64,000 nucleotides of DNA. It comes from Ignavibacteriaceae bacterium (GTDB taxonomy: Bacteria > Bacteroidota > Ignavibacteria > Ignavibacteriales > Ignavibacteriaceae). Each line of letters begins with the position of its first letter. The stretch's first letter is position 1. Under the pieces are notes generated by a model. That model worked only from the letters and a program-made list of their open reading frames with translations. It ran no database searches and had not been told where the DNA came from. This document shows, one piece after another, positions 42,081 through 49,647 of this stretch. A program made the translations under genes and the position numbers. The stretch lies in assembly GCA_023229425.1 (NCBI GenBank), contig JALNZG010000001.1, positions 434,001 to 498,000 on the forward strand, read 5' to 3'.

Positions 42081-42746
42081 ATGGCAGAAAAAAAAGTAAA
42101 ACAATCCGCCCCCGGCGGAACTACCGAAAAAAAAGGTAAACAACCGAAAGAAGCTTCCAAAGAGCCTGCAGCGCTTGCTCCGGAAGTTAGAGTACCCAAC
42201 AGACTTTTGGGAGTTTATAGAAAGCAAATCGTTCCTGATTTAATTAAAAAATTAAATTATACAAACGTTATGCAAGCGCCGAAACTGACTAAAATTGTTG
42301 TAAATATGGGTGTTGGAGCCGCGGCTACCGATGCTAAAGTTATGGAAGAAGCAATCCGCGATCTTGAAACAATTGCGGGACAAAAAGCCAGCGTACGAAA
42401 AGCGAGAAAAGACATCTCAAACTTTAAACTTCGTAAGGGAGTAAACATTGGTGTTATGGTTACCTTGCGAAAAGAAAGAATGTATGAATTTCTTGATCGC
42501 TTTATCAATGTTGCTTTACCGCGAGTTAGAGATTTTAAGGGTCTTTCGGACAAATCTTTTGACGGTAGAGGTAACTATTCAATCGGTGTAAAAGAACAGA
42601 TCATTTTCCCTGAAATTAATGCCGATAAAGTGCTTAAAGTTTTAGGAATGGATATAACTTTAGTAACTACTGCAAAAACGGATGCTGAGGCTTTTGAACT
42701 TTTACAAGCTTTTGGTTTCCCATTCAGAAAAAAAGAAATTAAATAA
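42081..42746 (+). CDS. rplE: 50S ribosomal protein L5, with N-terminal Lys-rich extension
   Basis: Binds 5S rRNA and contacts the P-site tRNA and S13. The core is typical: RLLGVYRKQIVPDLIKKLNY, IVVNMGVGAAATDAKV, KARKDISNFKLRKGVNIG and LPRVRDFKGLSDKSFDGRGN. At 221 aa it is about 40 residues longer than usual. The extra N-terminus (AEKKVKQSAPGGTTEKKGKQ onward) is charged and probably disordered. A later start that removes it is not marked by a clear ATG. Confidence 0.96.
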   Translation: MAEKKVKQSAPGGTTEKKGKQPKEASKEPAALAPEVRVPNRLLGVYRKQIVPDLIKKLNYTNVMQAPKLTKIVVNMGVGAAATDAKVMEEAIRDLETIAGQKASVRKARKDISNFKLRKGVNIGVMVTLRKERMYEFLDRFINVALPRVRDFKGLSDKSFDGRGNYSIGVKEQIIFPEINADKVLKVLGMDITLVTTAKTDAEAFELLQAFGFPFRKKEIK

Positions 42747-42762
42747 GGTTAAAGGATTTTTC

Positions 42763-43032
42763 ATGGCAAGAAAGTGTTTGATTGCAAGAGAAGAAAAAAG
42801 AAGGGTTTTGGTTGAAAAATATCAAAAAATTCGTAGTGACCTTAAGAAAAAAGGTGACTGGGATGCGCTTCAGTTGCTCCCAAGAAACTCTTCAAAAGTC
42901 CGTTTGCACAATAGATGTATGGTAACAGGAAGATCCAGAGGATATCACAGAAAATTCGGAATCTCACGTTTAGTTTTGCGCGAAAAAGCTTTGCGCGGTG
43001 AAATTCCCGGTTTAAGAAAGGCAAGTTGGTAA
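42763..43032 (+). CDS. rpsN: 30S ribosomal protein S14 (zinc-independent long form)
   Basis: A 30S head protein next to S3 and S10. The 89 aa start ARKCLIAREEKRR and end with GYHRKFGISRLVLREKALRG. It is the longer form without paired CxxC zinc motifs; only two isolated cysteines are present. The ATG at 42763 follows AAAGGA. It stands between rplE and rpsH. Confidence 0.96.
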   Translation: MARKCLIAREEKRRVLVEKYQKIRSDLKKKGDWDALQLLPRNSSKVRLHNRCMVTGRSRGYHRKFGISRLVLREKALRGEIPGLRKASW

Positions 43033-43042
43033 AGGAAATTTT

Positions 43043-43438
43043 ATGGCAGTAACAGATCCAATTGCAGATTTATTAACACGAATCAGAAATGCAGTTAAAG
43101 CACAAAAAAGAAGAGTTGATATTCCTGCTTCAAACCAAAAAAAGAATATTGTTGAAATCTTAAAAGCACAAAATTTTATCGTTGATTATCAAATTATTGA
43201 AGACGATAAACAAAATATTATCAGAGTATTTCTTCGCTATACAAATGGAGTTTCTGCGCTTAGTGGATTACAAAGAATTAGTAAACCCGGGTTGAGAATT
43301 TATTCGCAAAAAGAAAATCTTCCCAGGGTATTAAACGGATACGGAATTTCAATTATCTCCACTTCAAAAGGGTTGCTTACGGATAAACAAGCAAAACGCG
43401 AAGCAGTTGGTGGAGAAGTTATTTGTAAAATTTGGTAA
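43043..43438 (+). CDS. rpsH: 30S ribosomal protein S8
   Basis: A primary 16S-binding protein of the central domain, and spc operon repressor in E. coli. The 131 aa start TDPIADLLTRIRNAVKAQKR and carry RISKPGLRIYSQKENLPRVL, GYGISIISTSKGLLTDKQAK and EAVGGEVICKIW. It lies 10 bp after rpsN. Confidence 0.98.
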   Translation: MAVTDPIADLLTRIRNAVKAQKRRVDIPASNQKKNIVEILKAQNFIVDYQIIEDDKQNIIRVFLRYTNGVSALSGLQRISKPGLRIYSQKENLPRVLNGYGISIISTSKGLLTDKQAKREAVGGEVICKIW

Positions 43439-43457
43439 TTTATAACGGAGTTTTGTA

Positions 43458-43997
43458 GTGTCACGAATTGGAAAAAAACCGGTAGTAATACCTTCAAATA
43501 TAACCGTAAAATTAGACGGTCATGCTCTTTCGGTTAAAGGACCGAAAGGGGAATTAAATGATACTTTTCATCCTAATATTTCGCTTGAAATTAAAGAGAA
43601 TGAGATAATCGCAACCCGTTCAAATGATTTTAAAGAGAATCGTGCATTACACGGCTTGACAAGATCTCTAATACAAAATATGATCATTGGTGTTAGTGAC
43701 GGCTATTCAAAAACATTAGATATCGTCGGTGTTGGATATCGTGTTGAATTAAAAGAAAACAATTTACTAATTAACATTGGTTATTCTCATCCGGTTTATT
43801 TTATGCCTCCGGCTGGAATAACATTACAGGCTCCAACGCAAACACAAATTGTTATTTCAGGAATTGACAAACAGCTTGTCGGCGCCGTTGCCTCAAAAAT
43901 TAGATCAATACGAAAACCTGAACCGTACAAAGGCAAGGGTATTAAATATTCAACTGAAGTAATTAGAAGAAAAGCCGGAAAGACCGCTGGTAAATAA
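43458..43997 (+). CDS. rplF: 50S ribosomal protein L6
   Basis: Sits by the sarcin-ricin loop and the factor-binding site. The 179 aa have SRIGKKPVVIPSNITVKLDG, VKGPKGELND and the C-terminal signature PEPYKGKGIKYSTEVIRRK. The start is GTG at 43458 after ACGGAG, supported by the family N-terminus that follows directly. Confidence 0.97.
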   Translation: MSRIGKKPVVIPSNITVKLDGHALSVKGPKGELNDTFHPNISLEIKENEIIATRSNDFKENRALHGLTRSLIQNMIIGVSDGYSKTLDIVGVGYRVELKENNLLINIGYSHPVYFMPPAGITLQAPTQTQIVISGIDKQLVGAVASKIRSIRKPEPYKGKGIKYSTEVIRRKAGKTAGK

Positions 43998-44018
43998 TAG
44001 TAGGAGCTTTGGAAAAAG

Positions 44019-44381
44019 ATGTATGTAAAAAAAGCAAATAGAGAACGATCAAAAACAAAAATTAGAAAAAAGATTTCCGGTACTGCTGTTAGACCACGCT
44101 TAACCGTCTATCGCAGCCTTGGTAAAATATATGGTCAAATGATTGATGATGTAACCGGAAATACGCTTGTTTCAGTTTCAGATCTAACTAAAGATTTAGC
44201 TGAAACTTTGAAACTAACTAAAGGCAAAATTGCAAAAAGTAAAGTTGTCGGAAAACATTTAGCAAAGTTGGCTTTAGAAAAAAATATTACGTCTGCCGTG
44301 TTTGATAGAAACGGTTATCGTTATCACGGAAGAGTTCAAGCATTAGCAGAAAGCGCCAGAGAAGGCGGATTAAAATTATAA
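44019..44381 (+). CDS. rplR: 50S ribosomal protein L18
   Basis: Binds 5S rRNA with L5. The 120 aa have a basic N-terminus (KTKIRKKISGTAVRPRLTVY), KIYGQMIDD, and the end VFDRNGYRYHGRVQALAESA. The unusual part is its neighbour: a tRNA-Gln gene starts 8 bp after the stop, before rpsE. Confidence 0.98.
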   Translation: MYVKKANRERSKTKIRKKISGTAVRPRLTVYRSLGKIYGQMIDDVTGNTLVSVSDLTKDLAETLKLTKGKIAKSKVVGKHLAKLALEKNITSAVFDRNGYRYHGRVQALAESAREGGLKL

Positions 44382-44389
44382 AAACTGAT

Positions 44390-44460
44390 TGCCGGGTCGT
44401 CTAATGGTAGGACAACGCCCTTTGGAGGCGTCTGCGGAGGTTCGAATCCTCCCTCGGCAG
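44390..44460 (+). tRNA. tRNA-Gln (TTG) inside the spc operon
   Basis: A complete cloverleaf of 71 nt on the operon's strand. Acceptor TGCCGGG pairs with CTCGGCA (one G-T pair). The anticodon stem is ACGCC/GGCGT with loop CTTTGGA and anticodon TTG at 44422-44424. The T-arm is GGAGG-TTCGAAT-CCTCC and the discriminator is G. It is placed between rplR (8 bp) and rpsE (38 bp) with no promoter visible, so it is probably cut out of the ribosomal protein mRNA. Confidence 0.95.
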
Positions 44461-44498
44461 CGTAGAATTTCTTATGAAGGTAGTAAACGGAGTATCCA

Positions 44499-45011
44499 TT
44501 GAAAAAAAATGTTAAATCGAACGAGCCATCTGACGGACTGAAAGAAAAAGTTGTTCACATCAACCGCGTTGCTAAAGTAGTTAAGGGTGGACGCCGGTTC
44601 AGTTTTAATGCTATTGTTGTTGTTGGGAACGGTGAAGGAACTGTCGGTATCGGTCTTGGAAAAGCCAATGAAGTTACAGATGCAATTTCTAAAGGAATTG
44701 ACGATGCTAAGAAAAATTTAGTTTCGGTAACTCTTCATAAAAATACTATCCCGCATGAAATTATAGGTAAATTTGGCGCCGGAAAAGTTTTATTGAAACC
44801 TGCTTCTGCCGGAACCGGACTTATTGCCGGCGGTGGTGTAAGAGCTGTTTTAGAAGCTGCCGGAGTTCAAGATATTTTGACAAAGTCTTTGGGATCGAGT
44901 AATCCTCATAACCAAGTAAAAGCTACCTTAAATGCATTGCAATCTTTGATTAGTGCAAAAGCAATGGCTGCTAAAAGAGTGATGTCAATTAACCAATTGT
45001 TTAATGCATAA
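44499..45011 (+). CDS. rpsE: 30S ribosomal protein S5
   Basis: Works with S4 and S12 in decoding accuracy and at the mRNA entry. The 170 aa have KEKVVHINRVAKVVKGGRRF, VVVGNGEGTVGIGLGKANEV and the C-terminal GGGVRAVLEAAGVQDILTKS. The start is TTG at 44499 with ACGGAG 6 bp upstream. It is the first protein gene after the inserted tRNA-Gln. Confidence 0.96.
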   Translation: MKKNVKSNEPSDGLKEKVVHINRVAKVVKGGRRFSFNAIVVVGNGEGTVGIGLGKANEVTDAISKGIDDAKKNLVSVTLHKNTIPHEIIGKFGAGKVLLKPASAGTGLIAGGGVRAVLEAAGVQDILTKSLGSSNPHNQVKATLNALQSLISAKAMAAKRVMSINQLFNA

Positions 45012-45022
45012 GCGAGAAGATG

Positions 45023-45211
45023 ATGGCTAAGAAATTGAAAATAACGCAAACACGTAGTATTATTGATAGACCTGAAAGACAGAAATTGACGATCAAAGCT
45101 TTGGGTCTCGGCAGACCTAATTATCAGGTTATTCATAATGACACTCCTCAAATTAGAGGAATGGTTAGAAAAATTCCACATTTAGTTTCTGTTCAAGAAA
45201 TTGACGAATAG
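45023..45211 (+). CDS. rpmD: 50S ribosomal protein L30
   Basis: A small large-subunit protein of 62 aa with the family pattern KKLKITQTRSIIDRPERQK, KALGLGRPNY and IRGMVRKIPHLVSVQEI. Two ATG codons stand side by side; I took the second (45023) because MAKKLKITQ is the usual N-terminus. It lies in the standard rpsE-rpmD-rplO order. Confidence 0.96.
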   Translation: MAKKLKITQTRSIIDRPERQKLTIKALGLGRPNYQVIHNDTPQIRGMVRKIPHLVSVQEIDE

Positions 45212-45232
45212 TTTAAAAGAAAAGGTTAGTTT

Positions 45233-45688
45233 ATGGATGTTTTAAGTAATCTAAAATATGCTAAAGGTTCTAGAAAGAATAGAAAAAGAATCGGTAGAGG
45301 AGAAGGCTCCGGGCATGGCGGTACATCTACCAAAGGTATGAATGGACAACATTCTCGTTCCGGCGCTAAATTTAGAGCATGGTTTGAGGGAGGTCAAATG
45401 CCTTTACAACGTAGAGTTCCTAAATTCGGCTTTACAAATATTTTCAAAAAAGAAGTTCAAATAATTAATGTTTCTGATTTACAGAAATTAGCAGATACAT
45501 CATCTTTGCCAGAAATTTTAACCATTGAAGTCCTTGGACAACTTGGGTTACTTTCTTCAAAAAAACTTCCTTTAAAGATTTTAGGAAACGGTGAACTCAA
45601 AGCTAAACTATCTCTCGAAGCAAATGCCGTCAGTCAATCAGCTAAAGATAAGATTGAAGCTGTTGGCGGATCAATTAAATTAGTTTAA
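45233..45688 (+). CDS. rplO: 50S ribosomal protein L15
   Basis: A late-assembly large-subunit protein. The 151 aa have the Gly-rich GSRKNRKRIGRGEGSGHGGT, then FEGGQMPLQRRVPKFGFTN and the C-terminal SLEANAVSQSAKDKIEAVGG. It lies 22 bp after rpmD, and secY starts 11 bp after its stop, the common arrangement. Confidence 0.98.
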   Translation: MDVLSNLKYAKGSRKNRKRIGRGEGSGHGGTSTKGMNGQHSRSGAKFRAWFEGGQMPLQRRVPKFGFTNIFKKEVQIINVSDLQKLADTSSLPEILTIEVLGQLGLLSSKKLPLKILGNGELKAKLSLEANAVSQSAKDKIEAVGGSIKLV

Positions 45689-45699
45689 TGCGGTTATAA

Positions 45700-47037
45700 A
45701 TGCCAAAAATAACAGATACCTTTCGCAATATTTTTAAGATAACGGAACTCCGCCAGAGGATTTTATATACATTAGTTGTGTTATTGATTGTACGGTTTGG
45801 CGCTCACGTAACTGTTCCGGGTGTTGACGCTGCACTTTTAACGCAATCCATGAAAAATCAATCAAGCGATACATTGTTTGGTCTTTATGATTTATTTGTT
45901 GGCGGCGCCTTTTCTAATGCGGCAATTTTTGCTTTGGGAATAATGCCCTACATCTCAGCATCAATTATTCTTCAGTTGATGGGAGCTGTTGTTCCTTACT
46001 TTCAAAAACTTCAGCAAGAAGGGGAAGAGGGAAGAAAGAAGATTACGCAATTAACCCGTTACGGAACTGTTTTGATCTCCGCAATGCAGGCTTGGGGAAT
46101 TACCATCCGCTTAGCCAATATTAATGTTGAAGGCGTTTCAATTATCCCGGCACAAGTGCAAGGAATTTCCTGGGTAATATCTACAATTCTTATTTTAACT
46201 GCCGGCACCGTATTTATGATGTGGCTCGGTGAACAAATTACAGAAAGAGGTCTTGGTAACGGAATCTCTTTAATTATTTTCATTGGCATCATAGACCGTT
46301 TCCCCTATGCTATACTTGATGAATATCAGATGATATCGCAAGGAACGAGAAGTTTAGTTGTTGAAATAGTTGTTGTTTCCTTCATGGTGTTAGTAATTGC
46401 CGGTGTTATTTTGGTTACTCAGGGAACAAGAAGAATTCCTGTTCAATACGCTAAAAGAGTTGTCGGTAGAAAAGTTTATGGTGGTGTTACCCAATATATC
46501 CCGTTACGTGTTAATACTGCGGGAGTAATGCCAATTATCTTTGCTCAATCAATTATGTTTATTCCAAATACGGTTTTGTCGTTCTTCCCAAACAGTGAAA
46601 TGTTACAGAGTATTTCAAGTTACTTTGTTTATACATCACCGGTCTATTCATTTTTATATGCTTTGATGATAATCTTTTTCACTTATTTTTATACTGCAAT
46701 AGCTTTTAATCCGAAAGACGTTGCTGACAATATGAAAAAACAAGGAGGATTTATTCCGGGCATTCGGCCTGGGAAACATACATCCGATTTTATAGATAAT
46801 ATTTTAACAAAAATTACTTTACCCGGCTCATTCTTTCTTGCAATTGTTGCAATATTGCCTGCATTTGTTGGTGGTTTTGGAGTTTCGGGAAGATTTGCTC
46901 AATTCTTTGGCGGTACAAGTTTACTGATTATTGTTGGCGTTGCTTTAGATACTTTACAGCAGATCGAATCTCACTTGTTAATGAGACATTATGACGGATT
47001 TATGAAATCTGGTAAAATAAAAGGCAGAAGAGCCTAA
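45700..47037 (+). CDS. secY: Preprotein translocase subunit SecY
   Basis: The channel-forming subunit of the Sec protein-export machine in the inner membrane. The 445 aa have ten hydrophobic segments, the plug and helix 2 region (SNAAIFALGIMPYISASIIL), the cytoplasmic loop RRIPVQYAKRVVGRKVYGG and IPLRVNTAGVMPIIFAQS. It ends KSGKIKGRRA. It provides, with secE at 20.8 kb, export of the signal-peptide proteins seen in the window. No adk lies between secY and map, unlike many bacteria. Confidence 0.98.
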   Translation: MPKITDTFRNIFKITELRQRILYTLVVLLIVRFGAHVTVPGVDAALLTQSMKNQSSDTLFGLYDLFVGGAFSNAAIFALGIMPYISASIILQLMGAVVPYFQKLQQEGEEGRKKITQLTRYGTVLISAMQAWGITIRLANINVEGVSIIPAQVQGISWVISTILILTAGTVFMMWLGEQITERGLGNGISLIIFIGIIDRFPYAILDEYQMISQGTRSLVVEIVVVSFMVLVIAGVILVTQGTRRIPVQYAKRVVGRKVYGGVTQYIPLRVNTAGVMPIIFAQSIMFIPNTVLSFFPNSEMLQSISSYFVYTSPVYSFLYALMIIFFTYFYTAIAFNPKDVADNMKKQGGFIPGIRPGKHTSDFIDNILTKITLPGSFFLAIVAILPAFVGGFGVSGRFAQFFGGTSLLIIVGVALDTLQQIESHLLMRHYDGFMKSGKIKGRRA

Positions 47038-47043
47038 ACGAAG

Positions 47044-47805
47044 TTGATTTTAATTAAGACAAAAAAAGAAATTGATTTTATTAGAGAAAGCTGTATAATT
47101 GTAGCACAAACACTTCAACTGGTCAAAGAAAATGTTCGACCTGGTGTTACAACTAAAGAATTAGACCTGATAGCGGAAGATTTTATTTTAACGAAAAATG
47201 CAAAACCGGCATTTAAAGGATACTCCCAAGGTGACGGTAATCCCTTTCCGGCAACCATTTGTTCTTCGAGAAATTGTGAAGTTGTTCACGGAATTCCTGC
47301 AAAAACAGTTTTAATTGAAGGCGATATTATTTCAATTGATGTCGGAGTAAATAAAAACGGATATTTTGGTGATGCCGCATTAACCGTAGCAGTTGGAAGT
47401 ATTTCTTCCGATGTTCAAAAATTGATGGATGTAACTGAAAAGTCACTTTATTTTGGAATCGCTGAAGCAATTGAGAATAAACGTCTGCACAATATTTCCT
47501 ATGCTGTACAGTCTTATGTTGAGGAAAACGGTTTTTCAATCGTAAGAGAATTGACCGGGCACGGAGTAGGTAAACGTTTGCATGAGGATCCTTCGATTCC
47601 TAATTATGGAAAAAGAGATTCGGGTCCCAAATTAAAAAGTGGAATGACGCTTGCAATTGAACCGATGGTTAATATGGGAAAGAAAGAAGTAATTGTAGGT
47701 TATGACGGCTGGACGGTTTTAACACAAGATGGGTTGCCGTCAGCACATTTTGAGCACACTATTTTGGTAACTAACGGGAAACCGGAAATTTTAACAGTTT
47801 GTTAA
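47044..47805 (+). CDS. map: Type I methionine aminopeptidase
   Basis: Removes the N-terminal methionine from new proteins, using two metal ions. The 253 aa show the ligand motifs in order: CEVVHGIP, ISIDVGVNKNGYFGDAALTV (two Asp), TGHGVGKRLHEDPSIPNYG (His), LAIEPM (Glu) and EHTILV (Glu). There is no N-terminal zinc extension. The start is TTG at 47044, 6 bp after secY; MILIKTKKEIDFIRES is the family-like N-terminus. infA follows after 1 bp. Confidence 0.97.
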   Translation: MILIKTKKEIDFIRESCIIVAQTLQLVKENVRPGVTTKELDLIAEDFILTKNAKPAFKGYSQGDGNPFPATICSSRNCEVVHGIPAKTVLIEGDIISIDVGVNKNGYFGDAALTVAVGSISSDVQKLMDVTEKSLYFGIAEAIENKRLHNISYAVQSYVEENGFSIVRELTGHGVGKRLHEDPSIPNYGKRDSGPKLKSGMTLAIEPMVNMGKKEVIVGYDGWTVLTQDGLPSAHFEHTILVTNGKPEILTVC

Positions 47806-47806
47806 T

Positions 47807-48025
47807 ATGGCTAAACAAGGTCCAATAAAAGTTGACGGAATAATCTCAGAAACTTTACCTAATGCACATTTTAAAGTGCAGTTAGATAATGGTCACGAAA
47901 TTCTTGCACATATTTCCGGCAAAATGAGAATGCATTTTATAAAAATATTGGTTGGAGATAAAGTATCTGTTGAACTATCGCCTTACGATCTAACTAAAGG
48001 CCGAATTACCTACAGATATAAATAA
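47807..48025 (+). CDS. infA: Translation initiation factor IF-1
   Basis: Binds the A site of the 30S subunit during initiation. The 72 aa form a single OB fold with the family motifs IKVDGIISETLPNAHFKVQL, ILAHISGKMRMHFIKILVGD and RITYRYK. It is one base from the map stop, in the usual secY-map-infA-rpmJ order. Confidence 0.98.
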   Translation: MAKQGPIKVDGIISETLPNAHFKVQLDNGHEILAHISGKMRMHFIKILVGDKVSVELSPYDLTKGRITYRYK

Positions 48026-48036
48026 GCGGAGAAAAT

Positions 48037-48150
48037 ATGAAAGTTCGATCATCTGTTAAGAAAATTTGTGATAACTGTAAAGTTATCAAGCGTAAAGGTG
48101 TTGTGCGTGTGATTTGTAAAAATCCAAAACATAAACAACGCCAAGGATAA
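48037..48150 (+). CDS. rpmJ: 50S ribosomal protein L36 (zinc form)
   Basis: The smallest ribosomal protein, 37 aa, MKVRSSVKKICDNCKVIKR onward, ending HKQRQG. The zinc ribbon is intact: CDNC, a third Cys (VICKNPKH) and the His. The ATG follows GCGGAG. The gene is easily missed by length cut-offs. It links infA to rpsM. Confidence 0.97.
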   Translation: MKVRSSVKKICDNCKVIKRKGVVRVICKNPKHKQRQG

Positions 48151-48173
48151 TTTAAAATAAAGGAGATACATAG

Positions 48174-48557
48174 TTGGCTCGTATAGCTGGAGTTGATTTA
48201 CCCAAAAACAAAAAAGTCTTTTTTGGTCTTCAATATATTTTTGGTATTGGTGAACAAGTAGCAAAAGAAGTTTTAGAAAAAGCAAAAGTTGATCGCGATA
48301 AAAAAGTTTCGGCGTTAAATGAAGACGAAGTTGCCGCAATTCGTTCTGTGCTTCAAGCAGATTATAAAGTTGAAGGAGCGCTGCGTTCCGAAGTTCAGCA
48401 AAATATTAAACGTTTGATGGATATTGGCAGCTATCGTGGACTTCGCCACAGAAGAAGTTTGCCTGCAAGAGGTCAACGTACAAGAACTAACTCAAGAACT
48501 CGTAAAGGTAAACGGAAAACCGTTGCCGGCAAGAAAAAAACTCCAACTAAGAAATAA
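48174..48557 (+). CDS. rpsM: 30S ribosomal protein S13
   Basis: A head protein that contacts L5 in an inter-subunit bridge and the P-site tRNA. The 127 aa start ARIAGVDLPKNKKVFFGLQY and include DIGSYRGLRHRRSLPARGQR followed by TRTNSRTRKG. The start is TTG at 48174 after AAGGAG; the N-terminus after it fits the family. It begins the alpha part rpsM-rpsK-rpsD-rpoA-rplQ. Confidence 0.97.
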   Translation: MARIAGVDLPKNKKVFFGLQYIFGIGEQVAKEVLEKAKVDRDKKVSALNEDEVAAIRSVLQADYKVEGALRSEVQQNIKRLMDIGSYRGLRHRRSLPARGQRTRTNSRTRKGKRKTVAGKKKTPTKK

Positions 48558-48583
48558 TTAAATAGATTAAACGAGGCTAAATC

Positions 48584-48970
48584 TTGGCTAAAAGTGTAAA
48601 AAAAACAAAAAAGAAAAATTTAGTAGATTCTAACGGCACTGCTCATATTAAAGCAACCTTTAATAATGTTCAAGTTACGTTAGCAGATATTTATGGCAAT
48701 ACCATCTCTTGGTCTTCTGCCGGGAGAAACGGATTTAAAGGATCAAGAAAGAATACTCCATTTGCCGCACAGGTTACGGCAGATGCAGCAGCAAAAGAAG
48801 CGTATGCGTTAGGGTTACGCCGGGTAGAAGTATTTGTTAAAGGTCCCGGCTCTGGTAGAGAATCTGCCATCCGTGCATTAAGCACTGCGGGAATTGAAAT
48901 CACACAAATTAAAGATGTGACCCCTATTCCGCATAACGGCTGCAGACCCCCTAAGAAAAGAAGAGTTTAA
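48584..48970 (+). CDS. rpsK: 30S ribosomal protein S11
   Basis: A platform protein near the mRNA exit and E site. The 128 aa have GTAHIKATFNNVQVTLADIY, SAGRNGFKGSRKNTPFAAQV and the end PIPHNGCRPPKKRRV. The start is TTG at 48584 (ACGAGG upstream), the third TTG start in this operon along with rpsE and rpsM. Confidence 0.97.
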   Translation: MAKSVKKTKKKNLVDSNGTAHIKATFNNVQVTLADIYGNTISWSSAGRNGFKGSRKNTPFAAQVTADAAAKEAYALGLRRVEVFVKGPGSGRESAIRALSTAGIEITQIKDVTPIPHNGCRPPKKRRV

Positions 48971-48993
48971 TTTTATATTGGAGAAGTAAGTAA

Positions 48994-49620
48994 ATGGCAA
49001 GATACACAGGTCCTGTTTGTAAATTATGTAGACGCGAAAAACAGAAGTTATTCTTGAAAGGTCAAAAATGTTTTACGGAAAAATGTCCTCTTGAAAAGAA
49101 GAATTATCCTCCCGGACAACATGGTTTGAATCGTCGTGCAAAAATTTCCGAATATGGCATTCAATTACGTGAAAAGCAGAAGATTAAAAGACAGTATGGA
49201 GTTCTAGAAACTCAATTTAGAAATTACTTTGAATCCGCTAACAACCAAAAGGGTATTACCGGAGACAATCTGATAAAAATGCTCGAAAGCAGATTTGATA
49301 ATGTTGTTTATAGATTAGGTTTGGCGTCCTCCAGAAAATCTGCGCGTCAATTGATTCGGCACAGACACGTAATGATTAACGATAGATTGGTTGATATTCC
49401 TTCTTATATTCTCAAAGCCGGTGACGTTATTAAAGTTCGTGATAAGAGTAAAAAACTTGATATTATTCACAACTCGTTAAAAAGAGTAAAAGATAACGTT
49501 TATTCTTGGTTGTCAATTGATAAAGCTACATTAAGCGGCACATATTTGCAAGTACCGGAAAGAGCTGATGTTCCTCTTAATGCAAATGAGCAACTTGTGG
49601 TTGAGCTTTATTCTAAATAA
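48994..49620 (+). CDS. rpsD: 30S ribosomal protein S4 (zinc form)
   Basis: An assembly-initiating 16S-binding protein, also involved in fidelity. The 208 aa have four N-terminal cysteines (CKLCRRE and KCFTEKCPLEKK), the zinc-binding C+ form, then YPPGQHGLNRRAKISEYGIQ and an S4 RNA-binding domain (SRFDNVVYRLG, ARQLIRHRHVMIN). Normal length, 23 bp after rpsK. Confidence 0.98.
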   Translation: MARYTGPVCKLCRREKQKLFLKGQKCFTEKCPLEKKNYPPGQHGLNRRAKISEYGIQLREKQKIKRQYGVLETQFRNYFESANNQKGITGDNLIKMLESRFDNVVYRLGLASSRKSARQLIRHRHVMINDRLVDIPSYILKAGDVIKVRDKSKKLDIIHNSLKRVKDNVYSWLSIDKATLSGTYLQVPERADVPLNANEQLVVELYSK

Positions 49621-49647
49621 TTTTTTTAAGAATGACAGAGGATAGAA

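Noticed and set aside
42257..42553. Minus-strand ORF opposite rplE
   Set aside because: Shadow frame of a conserved gene without its own signals.
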